Source of the DNA: Mycobacterium sp. WUMAC-067
GTDB taxonomy: Bacteria > Actinomycetota > Actinomycetes > Mycobacteriales > Mycobacteriaceae
Assembly (NCBI RefSeq): GCF_020217485.1
Contig: NZ_JAEKMI010000001.1
Coordinates: forward strand, 186,001-250,000
Direction of reading: 5' to 3'
Length of the DNA: 64,000 nucleotides
Part shown: one piece after another, positions 1 through 11,418 of the stretch
Position numbering within the stretch: position 1 is the first letter of the stretch
Layout of the letters: every line of letters begins with the position of its first letter
Translations under genes and position numbers: made by a program
Notes under the pieces: generated by a model
The model's database searches: none
What the model was told of the DNA's origin: nothing
Seen by the model: only the letters and a program-made list of their open reading frames with translations

Positions 1-31
1 CACCATCGAGATGCGCGGACTGCTGCGATGA
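1..31 (+). CDS. nuoB: NuoB C-terminal end (partial)
   Basis: Only the last nine codons lie in the window; they read TIEMRGLLR and then TGA. I recall this as the C-terminus of mycobacterial NuoB, the subunit carrying cluster N2 of type I NADH dehydrogenase. The stop codon overlaps the nuoC start (ATGA), as expected for genes of one operon. The body of the gene lies left of the window, so nothing can be said about its Fe-S ligands. Confidence 0.8.
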   Translation, partial: TIEMRGLLR

Positions 32-735
32 GCTCGCCGGACCAGGACCCGAAAGAAGCAATCAGCGGCGCCGACGAAGAAGTCATCGACGTGCGCCGCG
101 GCATGTTCGGCGTCAACGGCTCCGGTGACACGTCCGGCTACGGGCGGCTGGTGCGCGAAGTCCTGCTTCCGGGCAGCAGCCCGCGGCCCTACGGCGGCTA
201 TTTCGACGAGCTGGTCGACGGCCTGGCCGAGGCGCTGAAAAAGGGCGGCGTCGAATTCACCGACGCGATAGAAAAAGTCGTGGTGTACCGCGACGAGCTC
301 ACCCTGCACGTGCGCCGCGAGGCGCTGCCGCAGGTCGCCCAGCGCCTTCGCGACGAACCGCAACTGCGTTTCGAAATGTGCCTGGGGGTCAGCGGGGTGC
401 ACTACCCGCACGAGGCGGGCCGCGAGCTGCACGCGGTGTACCCGCTGCAGTCGATCACGCACACCCGCCGCGTCCGCCTGGAAGTGTCTGCGCCCGACGG
501 TGATCCACACATCCCGTCGCTGTTCGGCATCTATCCGACGACCGACTGGCACGAGCGTGAGACCTATGACTTCTTCGGCATCATCTTCGACGGTCACCCG
601 TCGCTGACCCGCATCGAAATGCCCGACGACTGGCACGGACATCCGCAGCGCAAGGACTACCCCCTCGGCGGGATTCCCGTCGAATACAAAGGCGCACAGA
701 TACCCCCGCCCGACGAGCGGAGAGCGTACAACTGA
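28..735 (+). CDS. nuoC: NADH-quinone oxidoreductase subunit C
   Basis: 235 residues, the 30-kDa subunit of the peripheral arm of complex I, on the cytoplasmic face of the membrane next to NuoD and NuoB. The C-terminal third carries the family signature around residues 170-210: [20 protein letters not shown] followed by a run ending in [19 protein letters not shown]. An acidic, poorly conserved N-terminal stretch of about 40 residues precedes the core. The ATG overlaps the nuoB stop by four bases and the TGA overlaps the nuoD ATG, so translation is probably coupled. Nothing is unusual for a mycobacterial NuoC. Confidence 0.95.
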   Translation: MSSPDQDPKEAISGADEEVIDVRRGMFGVNGSGDTSGYGRLVREVLLPGSSPRPYGGYFDELVDGLAEALKKGGVEFTDAIEKVVVYRDELTLHVRREALPQVAQRLRDEPQLRFEMCLGVSGVHYPHEAGRELHAVYPLQSITHTRRVRLEVSAPDGDPHIPSLFGIYPTTDWHERETYDFFGIIFDGHPSLTRIEMPDDWHGHPQRKDYPLGGIPVEYKGAQIPPPDERRAYN

Positions 736-2060
736 TGAGCACCACCACAGAATCGACGCACGACGGCGCCGGCGAGACACTCGTGGTCGCCGGCGGCCAG
801 GACTGGGACAAGGTCGTCGAAGCCGCCCGCAATGCCGATCCCGGCGAACGCATCGTCGTCAACATGGGTCCCCAGCACCCGTCCACGCACGGGGTGCTGC
901 GGCTGATCCTGGAGATCGAGGGCGAGACGGTCACCGACGCACGCTGCGGGATCGGGTACTTGCACACCGGTATCGAAAAGAACCTCGAATACCGCTACTG
1001 GACCCAGGGCGTCACCTTCGTGACCCGGATGGATTACCTCGCACCGTTTTTCAACGAGACCGCCTACTGCCTGGGTGTGGAGAAACTGCTCGGCATCACC
1101 GACCAGATACCCGAGCGCGTCGACGTCATCCGCGTGTTGATGATGGAGCTCAACCGGATTTCGTCGCACCTGGTGGCCCTGGCCACCGGCGGCATGGAAC
1201 TGGGCGCCATGACCCCGATGTTCGTCGGCTTCCGGGGCCGCGAGATCGTCCTGACCCTGTTCGAATCGATCACCGGCTTGCGCATGAACAGCGGCTACAT
1301 CCGGCCCGGCGGCGTGGCCCAAGACCTGCCGCCCAACGCGCAGACCGAGATCGCCGAGGCCCTCGAGCCGCTGCGCCAAGTGCTGCGCGAAATGAGCGGT
1401 CTGCTCAACGAGAACGCCATCTGGAAGGCCCGCACCCAGGACGTCGGCTACCTGGACTTGACGGGGTGCATGGCGCTGGGCATCACCGGACCGATCCTGC
1501 GCGCCACCGGGCTCCCGCACGATCTGCGCAAGAGCGAACCGTACTGCGGATACGAAAACTACGAATTCGACGTAATCACCGAGGACACGTGTGATGCTTA
1601 CGGGCGCTACATGATTCGTGTGAACGAGATGTGGGAGTCGATCAAGATCGTCGAGCAGTGTCTGGACAAGTTGAAGCCGGGCCCGACCATGGTTGAGGAC
1701 CGCAAGATCGCCTGGCCGGCCGACTTGAAGGTGGGACCCGACGGCATGGGCAACTCGCCGGAGCACATCGCCAAGATCATGGGCGGCTCGATGGAGGCCC
1801 TGATCCACCACTTCAAACTGGTCACCGAGGGCATCAGGGTCCCTCCCGGCCAGGTGTACACCGCGGTCGAGTCGCCGCGCGGGGAACTCGGCGTGCACAT
1901 GGTCAGCGACGGCGGCACCCGGCCCTACCGGGTGCATTACCGAGACCCCTCGTTCACCAACCTGCAGTCGGTCGCCGCGATGTGCGAGGGCGGGATGGTC
2001 GCCGACCTGATCACCTCGGTCGCCAGCATCGACCCGGTCATGGGCGGGGTGGACCGGTGA
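735..2060 (+). CDS. nuoD: NADH-quinone oxidoreductase subunit D
   Basis: 441 residues, the 49-kDa subunit of complex I, related to the large subunit of NiFe hydrogenases and lining the quinone pocket with NuoB. The protein contains [13 protein letters not shown] near residue 45 (the quinone-pocket His region), [13 protein letters not shown], and the C-terminal PSFTNLQSV segment typical of the family. Length matches the mycobacterial subunit. The start overlaps the nuoC stop; the stop overlaps the GTG of nuoE. The reading frame is clean and shows no departure from the family. Confidence 0.96.
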   Translation: MSTTTESTHDGAGETLVVAGGQDWDKVVEAARNADPGERIVVNMGPQHPSTHGVLRLILEIEGETVTDARCGIGYLHTGIEKNLEYRYWTQGVTFVTRMDYLAPFFNETAYCLGVEKLLGITDQIPERVDVIRVLMMELNRISSHLVALATGGMELGAMTPMFVGFRGREIVLTLFESITGLRMNSGYIRPGGVAQDLPPNAQTEIAEALEPLRQVLREMSGLLNENAIWKARTQDVGYLDLTGCMALGITGPILRATGLPHDLRKSEPYCGYENYEFDVITEDTCDAYGRYMIRVNEMWESIKIVEQCLDKLKPGPTMVEDRKIAWPADLKVGPDGMGNSPEHIAKIMGGSMEALIHHFKLVTEGIRVPPGQVYTAVESPRGELGVHMVSDGGTRPYRVHYRDPSFTNLQSVAAMCEGGMVADLITSVASIDPVMGGVDR

Positions 2061-2815
2061 CCGGCCCGCAGGGACAGCCGGTCTTCCTCCGGCTCGGCCC
2101 GCCGCCCGACGAGCCCAACGCGTTCGTGGTCGAGGGCGCGCCCACGTCGTATCCGCCCGAGGTGCGGGCCCGGCTCGAGGTCGACGCCAAGGAGATCATG
2201 GGCCGCTACCCCGAGAAGCGCTCGGCGCTGCTGCCGTTGCTGCACCTGGTGCAGGCTCAGGACTCCTACCTGACACCGGCGGGCCTGGAGTTCTGCGGCG
2301 AGCAGCTCGGACTCAGCGGGGCCGAGGTGTCGGCGGTGGCGAGCTTCTACACCATGTATCGCCGCGGCCCAACCGGCGATTACCTGGTGGGCGTCTGCAC
2401 CAACACGTTGTGCGCCGTCATGGGCGGCGACGCCATTTTCGATGCCCTGAAAGAACATCTGGGCATCGGCAACGACGAGACGACCCCCGACGGATCGGTC
2501 ACCCTGCAACACATCGAATGCAATGCCGCCTGCGACTACGCGCCCGTGGTGATGGTGAACTGGGAGTTCTTCGACAACCAGACCTGCGAGTCGGCGCGCG
2601 AACTCGTCGACTCGCTGCGTTCCGGTCAGCCCAAGCCCCCCACCCGCGGTGCGCCGCTGTGCGCCTTCCGGGAGACGTCGCGCATCCTGGCCGGCTTGCC
2701 CGACGAGCGGCCCGACCAGGGGCAGGGCGGCGCCGGTGCCGCGACCCTGGCCGGCCTGAAGGTAGCCAAGGAACACGGCATGGCTGCGCCCAGCGCGCCG
2801 GAAGGCCAGCAATGA
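2057..2815 (+). CDS. nuoE: NADH-quinone oxidoreductase subunit E
   Basis: 252 residues, the 24-kDa subunit of the NADH-oxidising module. The four ligands of its [2Fe-2S] cluster are visible as [14 protein letters not shown] and [12 protein letters not shown]. The frame is open further upstream, inside nuoD, but I chose GTG at 2057: it overlaps the nuoD stop (GTGA) and gives the N-terminus [20 protein letters not shown] expected of mycobacterial NuoE. The C-terminal 40 residues are rich in Gly, Pro and Ala and run past the thioredoxin-like fold, as in other mycobacteria. The stop overlaps the nuoF start. Confidence 0.94.
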   Translation: MTGPQGQPVFLRLGPPPDEPNAFVVEGAPTSYPPEVRARLEVDAKEIMGRYPEKRSALLPLLHLVQAQDSYLTPAGLEFCGEQLGLSGAEVSAVASFYTMYRRGPTGDYLVGVCTNTLCAVMGGDAIFDALKEHLGIGNDETTPDGSVTLQHIECNAACDYAPVVMVNWEFFDNQTCESARELVDSLRSGQPKPPTRGAPLCAFRETSRILAGLPDERPDQGQGGAGAATLAGLKVAKEHGMAAPSAPEGQQ

Positions 2816-4152
2816 CAACCACTTCCGAGTCGTCGGGCGCCACGCCGCTCACTCCGGTGCTCAGTCGCTTCTGGGACGACCCCGAGTCCTGGACGCTGCA
2901 GACCTACCGCCGCCACGGCGGCTACGAGGCGATGAAGAAGGCGCTGGGGATGGAGCCCGACGCGGTGATCGGGTTGGTGAAGGATTCCGGGCTGCGTGGG
3001 CGCGGCGGCGCCGGCTTCTCGACCGGGACCAAGTGGTCGTTCATCCCGCAGGGCGACACCGGCGCGGCCGCCAAACCGCACTACCTGGTGGTCAACGCCG
3101 ACGAGTCCGAACCTGGTACGTGCAAAGACATTCCGCTGATGCTGGCGACACCGCACGTCCTCGTCGAGGGCGTCATCATCGCCGCCTACGCGATCCGGGC
3201 CAACCACGCGTTCATCTATGTGCGCGGCGAGGTGCTGCCGGTGCTGCGCCGCCTGCAGAACGCGGTGGCCGAGGCCTACGCCGCGGGCTATTTGGGGCGT
3301 GACATCAACGGCTCGGGGTTCGATCTGGAGCTGGTGGTGCACGCCGGCGCCGGTGCGTACATCTGCGGCGAGGAAACCGCGCTGCTGGATTCGCTGGAGG
3401 GCCGACGCGGCCAGCCGCGGCTGCGCCCGCCGTTCCCCGCGGTGGCCGGCCTGTACGGCTGCCCGACGGTGATCAACAACGTCGAGACCATCGCGAGCGT
3501 GCCGTCGATCATCGGCAACGGCGTGGACTGGTTCCGCTCGATGGGAAGCGAGAAGTCCCCCGGCTTCACGTTGTATTCGCTGTCCGGGCACGTCACCCGC
3601 CCCGGGCAGTACGAGGCCCCGCTGGGAATCACGTTGCGGGAGTTGCTCGCCTACGCCGGCGGGGTGCGGGCCGGTCACCGGCTCAAGTTCTGGACGCCCG
3701 GCGGCTCGTCCACCCCGCTGCTGACCGACGAGCATCTCGACGTCCCACTGGACTACGAGGGCGTGGGCGGCGCCGGCTCGATGCTGGGCACCAAGGCGCT
3801 GGAGATCTTCGACGAAACCACCTGCGTGGTGCGTGCGGTGCAGCGCTGGACGTACTTCTACAAGCACGAATCATGCGGCAAATGCACGCCGTGCCGCGAG
3901 GGCACCTTCTGGCTGGACAAGATCTACGAGCGGCTGGAGGCCGGCACCGGCACGCACGAGGACCTCGACAAGCTGCTGGACATTTCCGACTCCATCTTGG
4001 GTAAAGCGTTCTGCGCCTTGGGCGATGGCGCCGCCAGCCCCGTCATGTCGTCGATCCAGTACTTCCGCGACGAGTACGTCGCCCATGTCGAGGGCGGCGG
4101 ATGCCCGTTCGATCCACGAGACTCCATGCTGACGGCGAACGGAAAGGCATGA
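2812..4152 (+). CDS. nuoF: NADH-quinone oxidoreductase subunit F
   Basis: 446 residues, the 51-kDa subunit that binds NADH, FMN and cluster N3. Seen in order: [16 protein letters not shown] (FMN/NADH loop, near residue 60), [19 protein letters not shown] (nucleotide-binding segment), and the [4Fe-4S] ligands [12 protein letters not shown] with a fourth Cys in FCALGDGA near the C-terminus. The frame is open upstream inside nuoE; ATG at 2812 overlaps the nuoE TGA (ATGA) and gives [20 protein letters not shown], the expected start. Seven bases separate its stop from nuoG. Confidence 0.96.
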   Translation: MTTTSESSGATPLTPVLSRFWDDPESWTLQTYRRHGGYEAMKKALGMEPDAVIGLVKDSGLRGRGGAGFSTGTKWSFIPQGDTGAAAKPHYLVVNADESEPGTCKDIPLMLATPHVLVEGVIIAAYAIRANHAFIYVRGEVLPVLRRLQNAVAEAYAAGYLGRDINGSGFDLELVVHAGAGAYICGEETALLDSLEGRRGQPRLRPPFPAVAGLYGCPTVINNVETIASVPSIIGNGVDWFRSMGSEKSPGFTLYSLSGHVTRPGQYEAPLGITLRELLAYAGGVRAGHRLKFWTPGGSSTPLLTDEHLDVPLDYEGVGGAGSMLGTKALEIFDETTCVVRAVQRWTYFYKHESCGKCTPCREGTFWLDKIYERLEAGTGTHEDLDKLLDISDSILGKAFCALGDGAASPVMSSIQYFRDEYVAHVEGGGCPFDPRDSMLTANGKA

Positions 4153-4159
4153 CGAGCTG

Positions 4160-6577
4160 ATGACGAGCCTTGCCAAAACCGAGACCGGCAACGAGGCGCG
4201 CCCGCCTGAGATGGTGACACTGACCATCGACGACATCGAAATCAGCGTTCCCAAGGGCACTTTGGTGATCCGCGCCGCCGAATTGATGGGCATCCAGATC
4301 CCACGGTTCTGCGACCACCCGCTGCTCGAGCCGGTCGGCGCCTGCCGGCAGTGCCTGGTCGAGGTCGAGGGCCAACGCAAGCCGATGGCCTCGTGCACCA
4401 CCGTGGCCACCGACGACATGGTGGTACGCACCCAGCTCACCTCCGAGGCCGCCGACAAGGCGCAGCACGGCGTGATGGAGCTGCTGCTGATCAACCATCC
4501 GCTCGACTGCCCGATGTGCGACAAGGGCGGCGAATGCCCGCTGCAGAACCAGGCAATGTCCAACGGGCGGGCCGATTCTCGCTTCACCGACGACAAGCGC
4601 ACCTTCGCCAAGCCGATCAACATCTCCTCGCAGGTGCTGTTGGACCGCGAGCGCTGCATCCTGTGCGCGCGCTGCACGCGATTCTCCGAACAGATCGCCG
4701 GCGACCCCTTCATCGACATGCAGGAGCGGGGCGCGCTGCAGCAGGTCGGCATCTACGCCAATGAGCCGTTCGACTCGTACTTCTCGGGCAACACGGTGCA
4801 GATCTGCCCGGTGGGCGCGCTGACCGGGACCGCCTACCGGTTCCGGGCGCGACCTTTCGATCTGGTCTCCAGCCCGAGCGTCTGCGAACACTGCGCCTCC
4901 GGGTGCGCACAGCGCACCGATCACCGCCGCGGCAAGGTGCTGCGCCGGCTGGCCGGCGACGACCCGGAAGTCAACGAGGAGTGGAATTGCGACAAGGGCC
5001 GGTGGGCGTTCAATTACGCAACCCAGCCCGACGTGATCACCACTCCCCTGGTTCGCGATGCCGACGGCTCGCTGCAACCGGCGTCGTGGTCGCACGCGAT
5101 CGCCGTCGCGACGCAGGGCCTCGAAGCCGCGCGCGGGCGCGCCGGGGTGCTCGTCGGCGGCCGGGCGACCTTGGAGGACGCCTACGCATACTCCAAGTTC
5201 GCGCGAATCGTCCTGGACAGCAACGACATCGACTTCCGGGCCCGCTCGAGCTCGGCCGAAGAGGCCGACTTCTTGGCGGCGCGCATCGCCGGCAGGCCGA
5301 TCGCCGTCAGCTACGCCGACCTGGAATCGGCTCCGGTGGTCGTGCTGGTCGGGTTCGAGCCCGAGGACGAGTCGCCCATCGTGTTCCTGCGGCTGCGCAA
5401 GGCTGCCCGCAAACACGGGTTGCCGGTCTTCGCGGTGGCGCCGTTCGCCAGCCGGGCGCTGGACAAGATGTCCGGCCGGCTGATCAAGACCGTGCCCGGC
5501 GCCGAAGCCTCGGCGCTGGACGGCCTGGCCACCGGCGAGGTGGGCGACCTGCTGTCCACCCCGGGCGCGGTCATCATGGTCGGCGAACGTCTGGCCACCG
5601 TGCCCGGCGGATTGTCCGCGGCGGCCCGGCTCGCCGACACCACCGGCGCTCGCCTTGCCTGGGTGCCGCGACGGGCCGGTGAGCGGGGTGCGCTGGACGC
5701 CGGTGCGCTGCCCGGGTTGCTGCCCGGCGGGCGCCCGGTGGACGACGACACCGCCCGGGCCCAGGTCGCGCAGGCGTGGAACGTGTCCGAATTGCCTTCC
5801 GGCCGTGGGCGTGACGTCCACGGCATCCTGAGCGCCGCGACCGACGGAACGCTGGGCGCGCTGCTGGTGGGCGGTGTCGAGCCCGACGACTTCGCCGACC
5901 CGCAAGCGGTGCTGGCGGCGCTGGACGGCGCCGGCTTCGTGGTCAGCCTGGAGATGCGGCACAGCGCGGTCACCGAACGCGCCGATGTGGTGTTCCCCGT
6001 CGCGTCGACGACACAGAAGGCGGGCGCGTTCGTCAACTGGGAGGGCCGCTTCCGGCCGTTCGAGGCCGCGCTGCGCGGCACCGCCCAGCAGGCCGGCCAG
6101 TCCGACCACCAGGTGCTCGACGCGCTGGCCGACGAGATGGGCGTCTATCTGGGAATGTCGGACGTCGAGGTGGCCCGCCAGGAAATGGCCGCGCTACGGC
6201 ACTGGGACGGCAAGCGCGCCGCGAACCCGGCCGTCGCCGCCCCGGACCCTGTCCAGCCCGGCGCGGGACAAGCGGTGTTGGCCGGCTGGCGGATGCTGCT
6301 GGACAACGCCCGAATGCAAGACGGTGAGCCACATCTGGCGGGAACGGCGCGCAAACCCGTGGTGCGGCTGTCCGCGGAGACCGCCGCCGAGATCGGCGCC
6401 GCCGACGGCGACGCGGTGACCGTCAGCACGTCACGCGGATCCGTCAGCCTGCCGCTGGTCGTCACCGACATGCCCGACCGGGTGGTGTGGCTCCCGCTGA
6501 ACTCGTCGGCGTCGGCGGTGCACCGCCAGCTCGGCGTCACCCTGGGCAGCACAGTGAACATCGGAGTGGGAAAGTGA
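4160..6577 (+). CDS. nuoG: NADH-quinone oxidoreductase subunit G
   Basis: 805 residues, the 75-kDa subunit, a molybdopterin-oxidoreductase homologue that carries most Fe-S clusters of the electron wire. Seen: the N-terminal [2Fe-2S] ferredoxin domain ([21 protein letters not shown]), the His/Cys-ligated cluster ([18 protein letters not shown]), a ferredoxin pair ([16 protein letters not shown] and ICPVGALTG) and an extra cluster motif (CEHCASGC with a later WNCDKGRW). The remaining 550 residues are the cofactor-less molybdopterin-like domain, ending in an Asp/Ser-rich dinucleotide-type barrel. In M. tuberculosis this subunit has been linked to inhibition of macrophage apoptosis; that is literature knowledge, not visible here. 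Confidence 0.96.
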   Translation: MTSLAKTETGNEARPPEMVTLTIDDIEISVPKGTLVIRAAELMGIQIPRFCDHPLLEPVGACRQCLVEVEGQRKPMASCTTVATDDMVVRTQLTSEAADKAQHGVMELLLINHPLDCPMCDKGGECPLQNQAMSNGRADSRFTDDKRTFAKPINISSQVLLDRERCILCARCTRFSEQIAGDPFIDMQERGALQQVGIYANEPFDSYFSGNTVQICPVGALTGTAYRFRARPFDLVSSPSVCEHCASGCAQRTDHRRGKVLRRLAGDDPEVNEEWNCDKGRWAFNYATQPDVITTPLVRDADGSLQPASWSHAIAVATQGLEAARGRAGVLVGGRATLEDAYAYSKFARIVLDSNDIDFRARSSSAEEADFLAARIAGRPIAVSYADLESAPVVVLVGFEPEDESPIVFLRLRKAARKHGLPVFAVAPFASRALDKMSGRLIKTVPGAEASALDGLATGEVGDLLSTPGAVIMVGERLATVPGGLSAAARLADTTGARLAWVPRRAGERGALDAGALPGLLPGGRPVDDDTARAQVAQAWNVSELPSGRGRDVHGILSAATDGTLGALLVGGVEPDDFADPQAVLAALDGAGFVVSLEMRHSAVTERADVVFPVASTTQKAGAFVNWEGRFRPFEAALRGTAQQAGQSDHQVLDALADEMGVYLGMSDVEVARQEMAALRHWDGKRAANPAVAAPDPVQPGAGQAVLAGWRMLLDNARMQDGEPHLAGTARKPVVRLSAETAAEIGAADGDAVTVSTSRGSVSLPLVVTDMPDRVVWLPLNSSASAVHRQLGVTLGSTVNIGVGK

Positions 6578-7857
6578 CTACCGGCTTGACCGCCTTCGGG
6601 CACGACACCTGGTGGCTGGTGCTCGGCAAGGCGCTGGCGATCTTCGTGTTCCTCATGCTCAACGTGCTGGTCGCGATTCTGCTCGAACGCAAGATCCTCG
6701 GCTGGATGCAGCGGCGCCCCGGACCCAACCGCGCCGGCCCCTGGGGCGTCCTGCAGAGCCTGGCCGACGGAATCAAGTTGGCCCTCAAGGAAACCATCAC
6801 CCCCGGCGGTGTCGACAAGTTCGTCTACTTCGCGGCGCCGGTCATCTCCACGATCCCGGCGTTCACCGCGTTCGCGTTCATTCCGTTCGGCCCCGTGGTG
6901 TCGGTGTTCGGCCACCGCACGCCGCTGCAGCTGACCGACCTCCCGGTCGCGGTGCTGTTCATCCTGGGGCTGTCGGCGATCGGCGTATACGGAATCGTGT
7001 TGGGCGGCTGGGCATCCGGGTCTACCTACCCGCTGCTGGGCGGGGTGCGTTCCACCGCCCAGGTCATCTCCTACGAGGTGGCGATGGGGCTGTCGTTCGC
7101 GGCGGTGTTCCTCTACGCCGGCTCCATGTCGACGTCACAGATCGTCTCCGCGCAGGACCACGTCTGGTACGTGTTCCTGCTGCTGCCGTCGTTCGTGATC
7201 TATTTGATCTCGATGGTCGGCGAAACCAACCGGGCGCCATTCGATTTGCCCGAGGCCGAGGGTGAACTGGTCGCGGGATTCCACACCGAGTACTCGTCGC
7301 TGAAGTTCGCGATGTTCATGCTGGCCGAGTACGTCAACATGATGACGGTCTCCTCGCTCGCCACCATCTTGTTCTTCGGTGGCTGGCACGCGCCGTGGCC
7401 ACTGAACATGTGGGCGGGCGCCAACACCGGGTGGTGGCCGGTGCTCTGGTTCACCGCCAAGATGTGGACGTTCTTGTTCATCTACTTCTGGCTGCGGGCC
7501 TCGCTGCCCCGGCTGCGTTACGACCAGTTCATGGGACTGGGCTGGAAGCTGCTGATCCCGGCCTCGCTGGTCTGGGTGCTGATCGCGGCGGTGGTCCGCA
7601 CGCTGCGCAACCAGGGGTATGCGCACTGGACCCCGGTCCTGGTGGTCAGCAGCGTCGTGTTCGCCACGGCGCTGGTGCTGTTGCTGCGAAAACCGTTCAG
7701 CGCGCCGGGTATTCGCGCGTTGGAGCGCCAGCTGCGGCGCGACGCGAAGAAACTGCCCGCCGCATCGATCTCCACACCGGTATTCCCGACGCCGCCGCTG
7801 CCGGCGACGACCCAGAAGTCGTTGGCGGCTGCGAGCAAGGAGAAAGCACGTGGCTAA
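6574..7857 (+). CDS. nuoH: NADH-quinone oxidoreductase subunit H
   Basis: 427 residues, the membrane subunit (ND1 family) that forms the mouth of the quinone chamber. About eight hydrophobic helices are seen, with the signature [21 protein letters not shown] after helix 1 and [21 protein letters not shown] in the middle of the protein. The start is GTG at 6574, overlapping the nuoG stop by four bases; longer upstream extensions lie inside nuoG and are rejected. A charged tail of about 40 residues (Lys/Ala/Pro-rich) follows the last helix, a mycobacterial feature. Stop overlaps nuoI. Confidence 0.95.
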   Translation: MTTGLTAFGHDTWWLVLGKALAIFVFLMLNVLVAILLERKILGWMQRRPGPNRAGPWGVLQSLADGIKLALKETITPGGVDKFVYFAAPVISTIPAFTAFAFIPFGPVVSVFGHRTPLQLTDLPVAVLFILGLSAIGVYGIVLGGWASGSTYPLLGGVRSTAQVISYEVAMGLSFAAVFLYAGSMSTSQIVSAQDHVWYVFLLLPSFVIYLISMVGETNRAPFDLPEAEGELVAGFHTEYSSLKFAMFMLAEYVNMMTVSSLATILFFGGWHAPWPLNMWAGANTGWWPVLWFTAKMWTFLFIYFWLRASLPRLRYDQFMGLGWKLLIPASLVWVLIAAVVRTLRNQGYAHWTPVLVVSSVVFATALVLLLRKPFSAPGIRALERQLRRDAKKLPAASISTPVFPTPPLPATTQKSLAAASKEKARG

Positions 7858-8395
7858 ATTCTTGGACGCCATCGCCGGATTCGGCGTGACGTTCGGATCT
7901 ATGTTCAAAAAGAATGTCACCGAGGAGTATCCGGAAAAGCCGGGCCCGGTCATGCCGCGCTACCACGGCCGTCACCAGCTCAACCGTTATCCGGACGGCC
8001 TGGAGAAATGCATCGGCTGCGAGCTGTGCGCGTGGGCGTGCCCGGCGGACGCGATCTACGTCGAGGGCGCCGACAACACCGAGGAACTCAGGTATTCGCC
8101 CGGGGAACGCTACGGCCGGGTGTATCAGATCAACTATCTGCGCTGCATCGGCTGCGGCCTGTGCATCGAGGCCTGCCCGACCCGGGCGCTGACGATGACC
8201 AACGACTACGAGATGGCCGACGACAACCGCGCCGACCTGATCTATGAGAAGGACCGGCTGCTGGCGCCGCTGCTGCAAGACATGCTCGCGCCGCCGCACC
8301 CCAGGACCGACGGCGCCACCGACAAGGATTACTACCAGGGCAACGTGACCGCGCACGGGCTGCGGGACACCCGGCACGCCGGGGACTCCCGGTGA
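7850..8395 (+). CDS. nuoI: NADH-quinone oxidoreductase subunit I
   Basis: 181 residues, the two-cluster ferredoxin-like subunit that passes electrons to NuoB. Both [4Fe-4S] motifs are complete: [18 protein letters not shown] and [18 protein letters not shown] chose GTG at 7850 ([16 protein letters not shown]), which overlaps the last codons of nuoH; the frame is open further left, but only as a shadow of nuoH. Its TGA overlaps the GTG of nuoJ. No missing ligand or unusual insertion. Confidence 0.96.
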   Translation: MAKFLDAIAGFGVTFGSMFKKNVTEEYPEKPGPVMPRYHGRHQLNRYPDGLEKCIGCELCAWACPADAIYVEGADNTEELRYSPGERYGRVYQINYLRCIGCGLCIEACPTRALTMTNDYEMADDNRADLIYEKDRLLAPLLQDMLAPPHPRTDGATDKDYYQGNVTAHGLRDTRHAGDSR

Positions 8396-9216
8396 CCGGT
8401 TTCGCGGGCCATGCCGTCACGTCAGTTCTGGCATCCAGCTTCGCCCACGACACCATCACTCGAACCTCCACCGGCGAAGCGGTGACGTTCTGGGTGCTGG
8501 GCGCGCTGGCCGTGCTCGGTGCGCTCGGCGTCGTGGTGGCGGTCAACGCCGTGTACTCGGCGATGTTCCTGGCGATGACGATGATCATCCTCGCGGTGTT
8601 CTACATGATCCAGGACGCGTTGTTCTTGGGCGTCGTTCAGGTCGTGGTCTACACCGGCGCGGTGATGATGCTGTTTTTGTTCGTGCTGATGCTCATCGGC
8701 GTGGACTCGGCGGAATCGCTGCGGGAGACGCTGCGGGGGCAGCGCGTCGCCGCGGTGGCCGCCGGTGTCGGGTTCGGCATCCTGCTCATCGCCGCCATCG
8801 GCAACGTGTCCACGGGCGGTTTCGCCGGACTGACCACCGCGAACGCCGCCGGCAACGTGGAAGGGCTGGCGGCGCTGATCTTTTCGCGCTACCTCTGGGC
8901 GTTCGAGCTCACCAGCGCGCTGCTCATCACGGCGGCGGTCGGGGCCATGGTGCTGGCGCACCGCGAGCGCTTCGAGCGCCGCAAGACACAACGCGAGCTC
9001 TCCCAGGAACGATTCCAGCCCGGCGGGCACCCCACCCCGCTGCCCAGCCCCGGCGTCTACGCCCGCCACAACGCCGTCGACGTGGCCGCGCTGCTGCCGG
9101 ACGGCTCGTACTCGAAGCTGTCGGTGTCGCCGATGCTGCAGAGCCGCGGCGCCGACGGCAAGAAGACCCCGTCCCCCGAGGGGAGCCCGAGTTTGTCACA
9201 AGGCGGTGCGTCGTGA
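8392..9216 (+). CDS. nuoJ: NADH-quinone oxidoreductase subunit J
   Basis: 274 residues, membrane subunit of the ND6 family with five helices in the first 190 residues, including the conserved [19 protein letters not shown] segment (helix 3, with its pi-bulge region). The last 80 residues are hydrophilic, Pro/Ser-rich and presumably cytoplasmic; this tail is long compared with enterobacterial NuoJ, but the subunit is known to be long in mycobacteria. GTG at 8392 overlaps the nuoI stop. The exact start is uncertain because the first 25 residues are weakly conserved. Confidence 0.93.
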   Translation: MTGFAGHAVTSVLASSFAHDTITRTSTGEAVTFWVLGALAVLGALGVVVAVNAVYSAMFLAMTMIILAVFYMIQDALFLGVVQVVVYTGAVMMLFLFVLMLIGVDSAESLRETLRGQRVAAVAAGVGFGILLIAAIGNVSTGGFAGLTTANAAGNVEGLAALIFSRYLWAFELTSALLITAAVGAMVLAHRERFERRKTQRELSQERFQPGGHPTPLPSPGVYARHNAVDVAALLPDGSYSKLSVSPMLQSRGADGKKTPSPEGSPSLSQGGAS

Positions 9217-9512
9217 ATCCCGCGAATTACCTGTACCTTTCGGCGCTGCTGTTCACCATCGGGGCCGCCGGCGTGTTGTTGCGCCGCAACGCCATCGTCA
9301 TGTTCATGTGCGTCGAGCTGATGCTCAACGCGGTCAACCTCGCGTTCGTCACGTTCGCGCGGATGCACGGCCACCTGGACGGGCAGATGATCGCGTTCTT
9401 CACGATGGTGGTGGCCGCCTGCGAAGTGGTCATCGGCCTGGCCATCATCATGACCATTTTCCGTGCCCGCAAATCGGCGTCCGTCGACGACGCGAATCTA
9501 CTCAAAGGCTGA
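9213..9512 (+). CDS. nuoK: NADH-quinone oxidoreductase subunit K
   Basis: 99 residues, three transmembrane helices, ND4L/MrpC family. Two intramembrane Glu residues used in proton transfer are visible in [13 protein letters not shown] and [13 protein letters not shown] at 9213 overlaps the stop of nuoJ. From memory the protein is nearly identical to M. tuberculosis NuoK, including the tail [13 protein letters not shown]. Confidence 0.96.
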   Translation: MNPANYLYLSALLFTIGAAGVLLRRNAIVMFMCVELMLNAVNLAFVTFARMHGHLDGQMIAFFTMVVAACEVVIGLAIIMTIFRARKSASVDDANLLKG

Positions 9513-9522
9513 AGACGCCAAG

Positions 9523-11418
9523 ATGACTCAATACACCTGGCTGCTGGTGGCGCTGCCGTTGGCGGGTGCCACGATCCTGCTGTTCGGCGGGCGGCGCACC
9601 GACCGGTGGGGGCACTGGCTGGGCTGCGCTACCGCCCTCGCGGCGTTCGGCCTGGGCCTGAGCCTGTTGGGCGAGTTGCTCGGCCGCGCCGCCGACGACC
9701 GCGTCATCCACCAAAAGGTGTTCAGCTGGATCCCGGTCGGCCAGCTCCAGGTCGACCTGGGGATGCAGATCGACCAGCTGTCGGTGTGTTTCGTGTTGCT
9801 GATCTCCGGGGTCGGCTCGCTGATCCACATCTATTCGGTCGCCTACATGGCCGAAGACCCGGACCGCCGAAGGTTTTTCGGCTACCTCAACCTGTTCCTC
9901 GCCTCGATGCTGCTGCTCGTCGTCGCCGACAACTACGTGGTGCTCTACGTCGGCTGGGAAGGGGTGGGCCTGGCGTCCTACCTGCTGATCGGGTTCTGGT
10001 ACCACAAGCCGACGGCGGCCACGGCCGCCAAGAAGGCTTTCGTGATGAACCGGGTCGGCGACGCCGGGCTGGCGCTGGGAATGTTCTTGATGTTCAGCAC
10101 TTTCGGCACGCTGTCCTACGCCGGGGTGTTCGCCGGGGCTAAGGCCACGGGGCCTGAAAATTCCAGCGCGCTGACCGCCATGGGATTGTTGCTGCTGCTC
10201 GGCGCCTGCGCCAAGTCCGCCCAGGTACCGCTGCAGGCCTGGCTGGGCGACGCCATGGAGGGCCCCACCCCGGTGTCCGCGTTGATCCACGCCGCCACCA
10301 TGGTGACCGCCGGGGTGTATCTGATCGTGCGGTCCAACCCGCTGTACAACCTGTCGCCCGACGCCCAACTGGCAGTGGTCATCGTGGGTGCGGTCACGTT
10401 GCTGCTCGGGGCCTTCATCGGCTGCGCCAAGGACGACATCAAGCGGGCGCTGGCGGCGTCGACGATGAGCCAGATCGGCTACATGGTGCTGGCCGCCGGC
10501 CTGGGTCCGGCCGGCTACGCGTTCGCGATCATGCATCTGCTCACCCACGGGTTCTTCAAGGCCGGGCTGTTCCTCGGATCCGGTGCGGTCATCCACGCGA
10601 TGGACGAAGAGCAGGACATGCGCCGCTACGGCGGCCTGCGCGCGGCGCTGCCGATCACGTTCGCGACGTTCGGCCTGGGATACCTGGCGATCATCGGTGT
10701 GCCGCCGTTCGCGGGTTACTTCTCCAAGGACGCCATCATCGAGGCGGCGCTGGCCGCCGGCGGCGTTCGAGGTTACGTGCTGGGCGGGGCGGCGCTGCTG
10801 GGTGCGGGCGTCACCGCGTTCTACATGACCCGCGTGATGCTGATGACCTTCTTCGGTAAGAAGCGCTGGGGTCCGGACGCCCACCCGCACGAGGCGCCCG
10901 CCCTGATGACGTGGCCCATGATCCTGCTGGCGGTCGGCTCGGTGTTCTCCGGTGGCCTGCTGGCGGTCGGCGGGACCTTGGCGCGCTGGCTTGAACCGGT
11001 CGTCGGGAAACACGAGGAAGTGACCCACGCCTTCCCGGCCTGGGTACCCAGCGCCCTGGCGCTGGGTGTGGTCGTCGTCGGGATCGCGGTGGCCTACCGG
11101 CTTTATGCCACCGCGCCCATCCCCCGGGTGGCTCCGCTGTCGGTCTCCCCCCTGACGACCGCCGTCCGCAAGGACTTCTACGGCGATGCCTTCAACGAGG
11201 AGGTGTTCATGCGCCCCGGCGCGCAACTGACCCACGCGCTTGTCGAAGTCGACAACGCGGGCGTCGACGGCTCGGTCAACGCGCTGGCGGCGCTGGTGAG
11301 CCAGGCGTCAAATCGCCTGCGGGGACTGCAAACCGGCTTCGCCCGCAACTACGCGTTGTCCATGCTGACGGGCGCCGTGCTGGTCGTCGCGATGATCCTG
11401 GCGGTGAAACTGTGGTGA
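9523..11418 (+). CDS. nuoL: NADH-quinone oxidoreductase subunit L
   Basis: 631 residues, the distal antiporter-like proton channel, with about 14-16 helices and the long lateral arm that braces the membrane domain. Seen: [19 protein letters not shown] (the essential Glu on helix 5), the broken-helix Lys/His segment near [20 protein letters not shown], and the second half-channel near [15 protein letters not shown] chose ATG at 9523 ([17 protein letters not shown]), ten bases after the nuoK stop; an in-frame upstream ATG at 9463 lies inside nuoK. Confidence 0.95.
   Translation: MTQYTWLLVALPLAGATILLFGGRRTDRWGHWLGCATALAAFGLGLSLLGELLGRAADDRVIHQKVFSWIPVGQLQVDLGMQIDQLSVCFVLLISGVGSLIHIYSVAYMAEDPDRRRFFGYLNLFLASMLLLVVADNYVVLYVGWEGVGLASYLLIGFWYHKPTAATAAKKAFVMNRVGDAGLALGMFLMFSTFGTLSYAGVFAGAKATGPENSSALTAMGLLLLLGACAKSAQVPLQAWLGDAMEGPTPVSALIHAATMVTAGVYLIVRSNPLYNLSPDAQLAVVIVGAVTLLLGAFIGCAKDDIKRALAASTMSQIGYMVLAAGLGPAGYAFAIMHLLTHGFFKAGLFLGSGAVIHAMDEEQDMRRYGGLRAALPITFATFGLGYLAIIGVPPFAGYFSKDAIIEAALAAGGVRGYVLGGAALLGAGVTAFYMTRVMLMTFFGKKRWGPDAHPHEAPALMTWPMILLAVGSVFSGGLLAVGGTLARWLEPVVGKHEEVTHAFPAWVPSALALGVVVVGIAVAYRLYATAPIPRVAPLSVSPLTTAVRKDFYGDAFNEEVFMRPGAQLTHALVEVDNAGVDGSVNALAALVSQASNRLRGLQTGFARNYALSMLTGAVLVVAMILAVKLW

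Noticed and set aside
657..1937. Long open reading frame on the minus strand opposite nuoD (426 codons)
   Set aside because: The protein is His/Asp/Gln/Gly-rich with no family features, and nuoD on the other strand is certain. High GC makes such antisense frames common.
4043..6109. 688-codon minus-strand frame opposite nuoG
   Set aside because: Shadow frame with Arg/Gly/His-rich composition and no ribosome site; nuoG is fully supported.
9502..11235. 577-codon minus-strand frame opposite nuoL
   Set aside because: Low-complexity His/Gln/Arg composition, typical of the antisense of a membrane protein gene.
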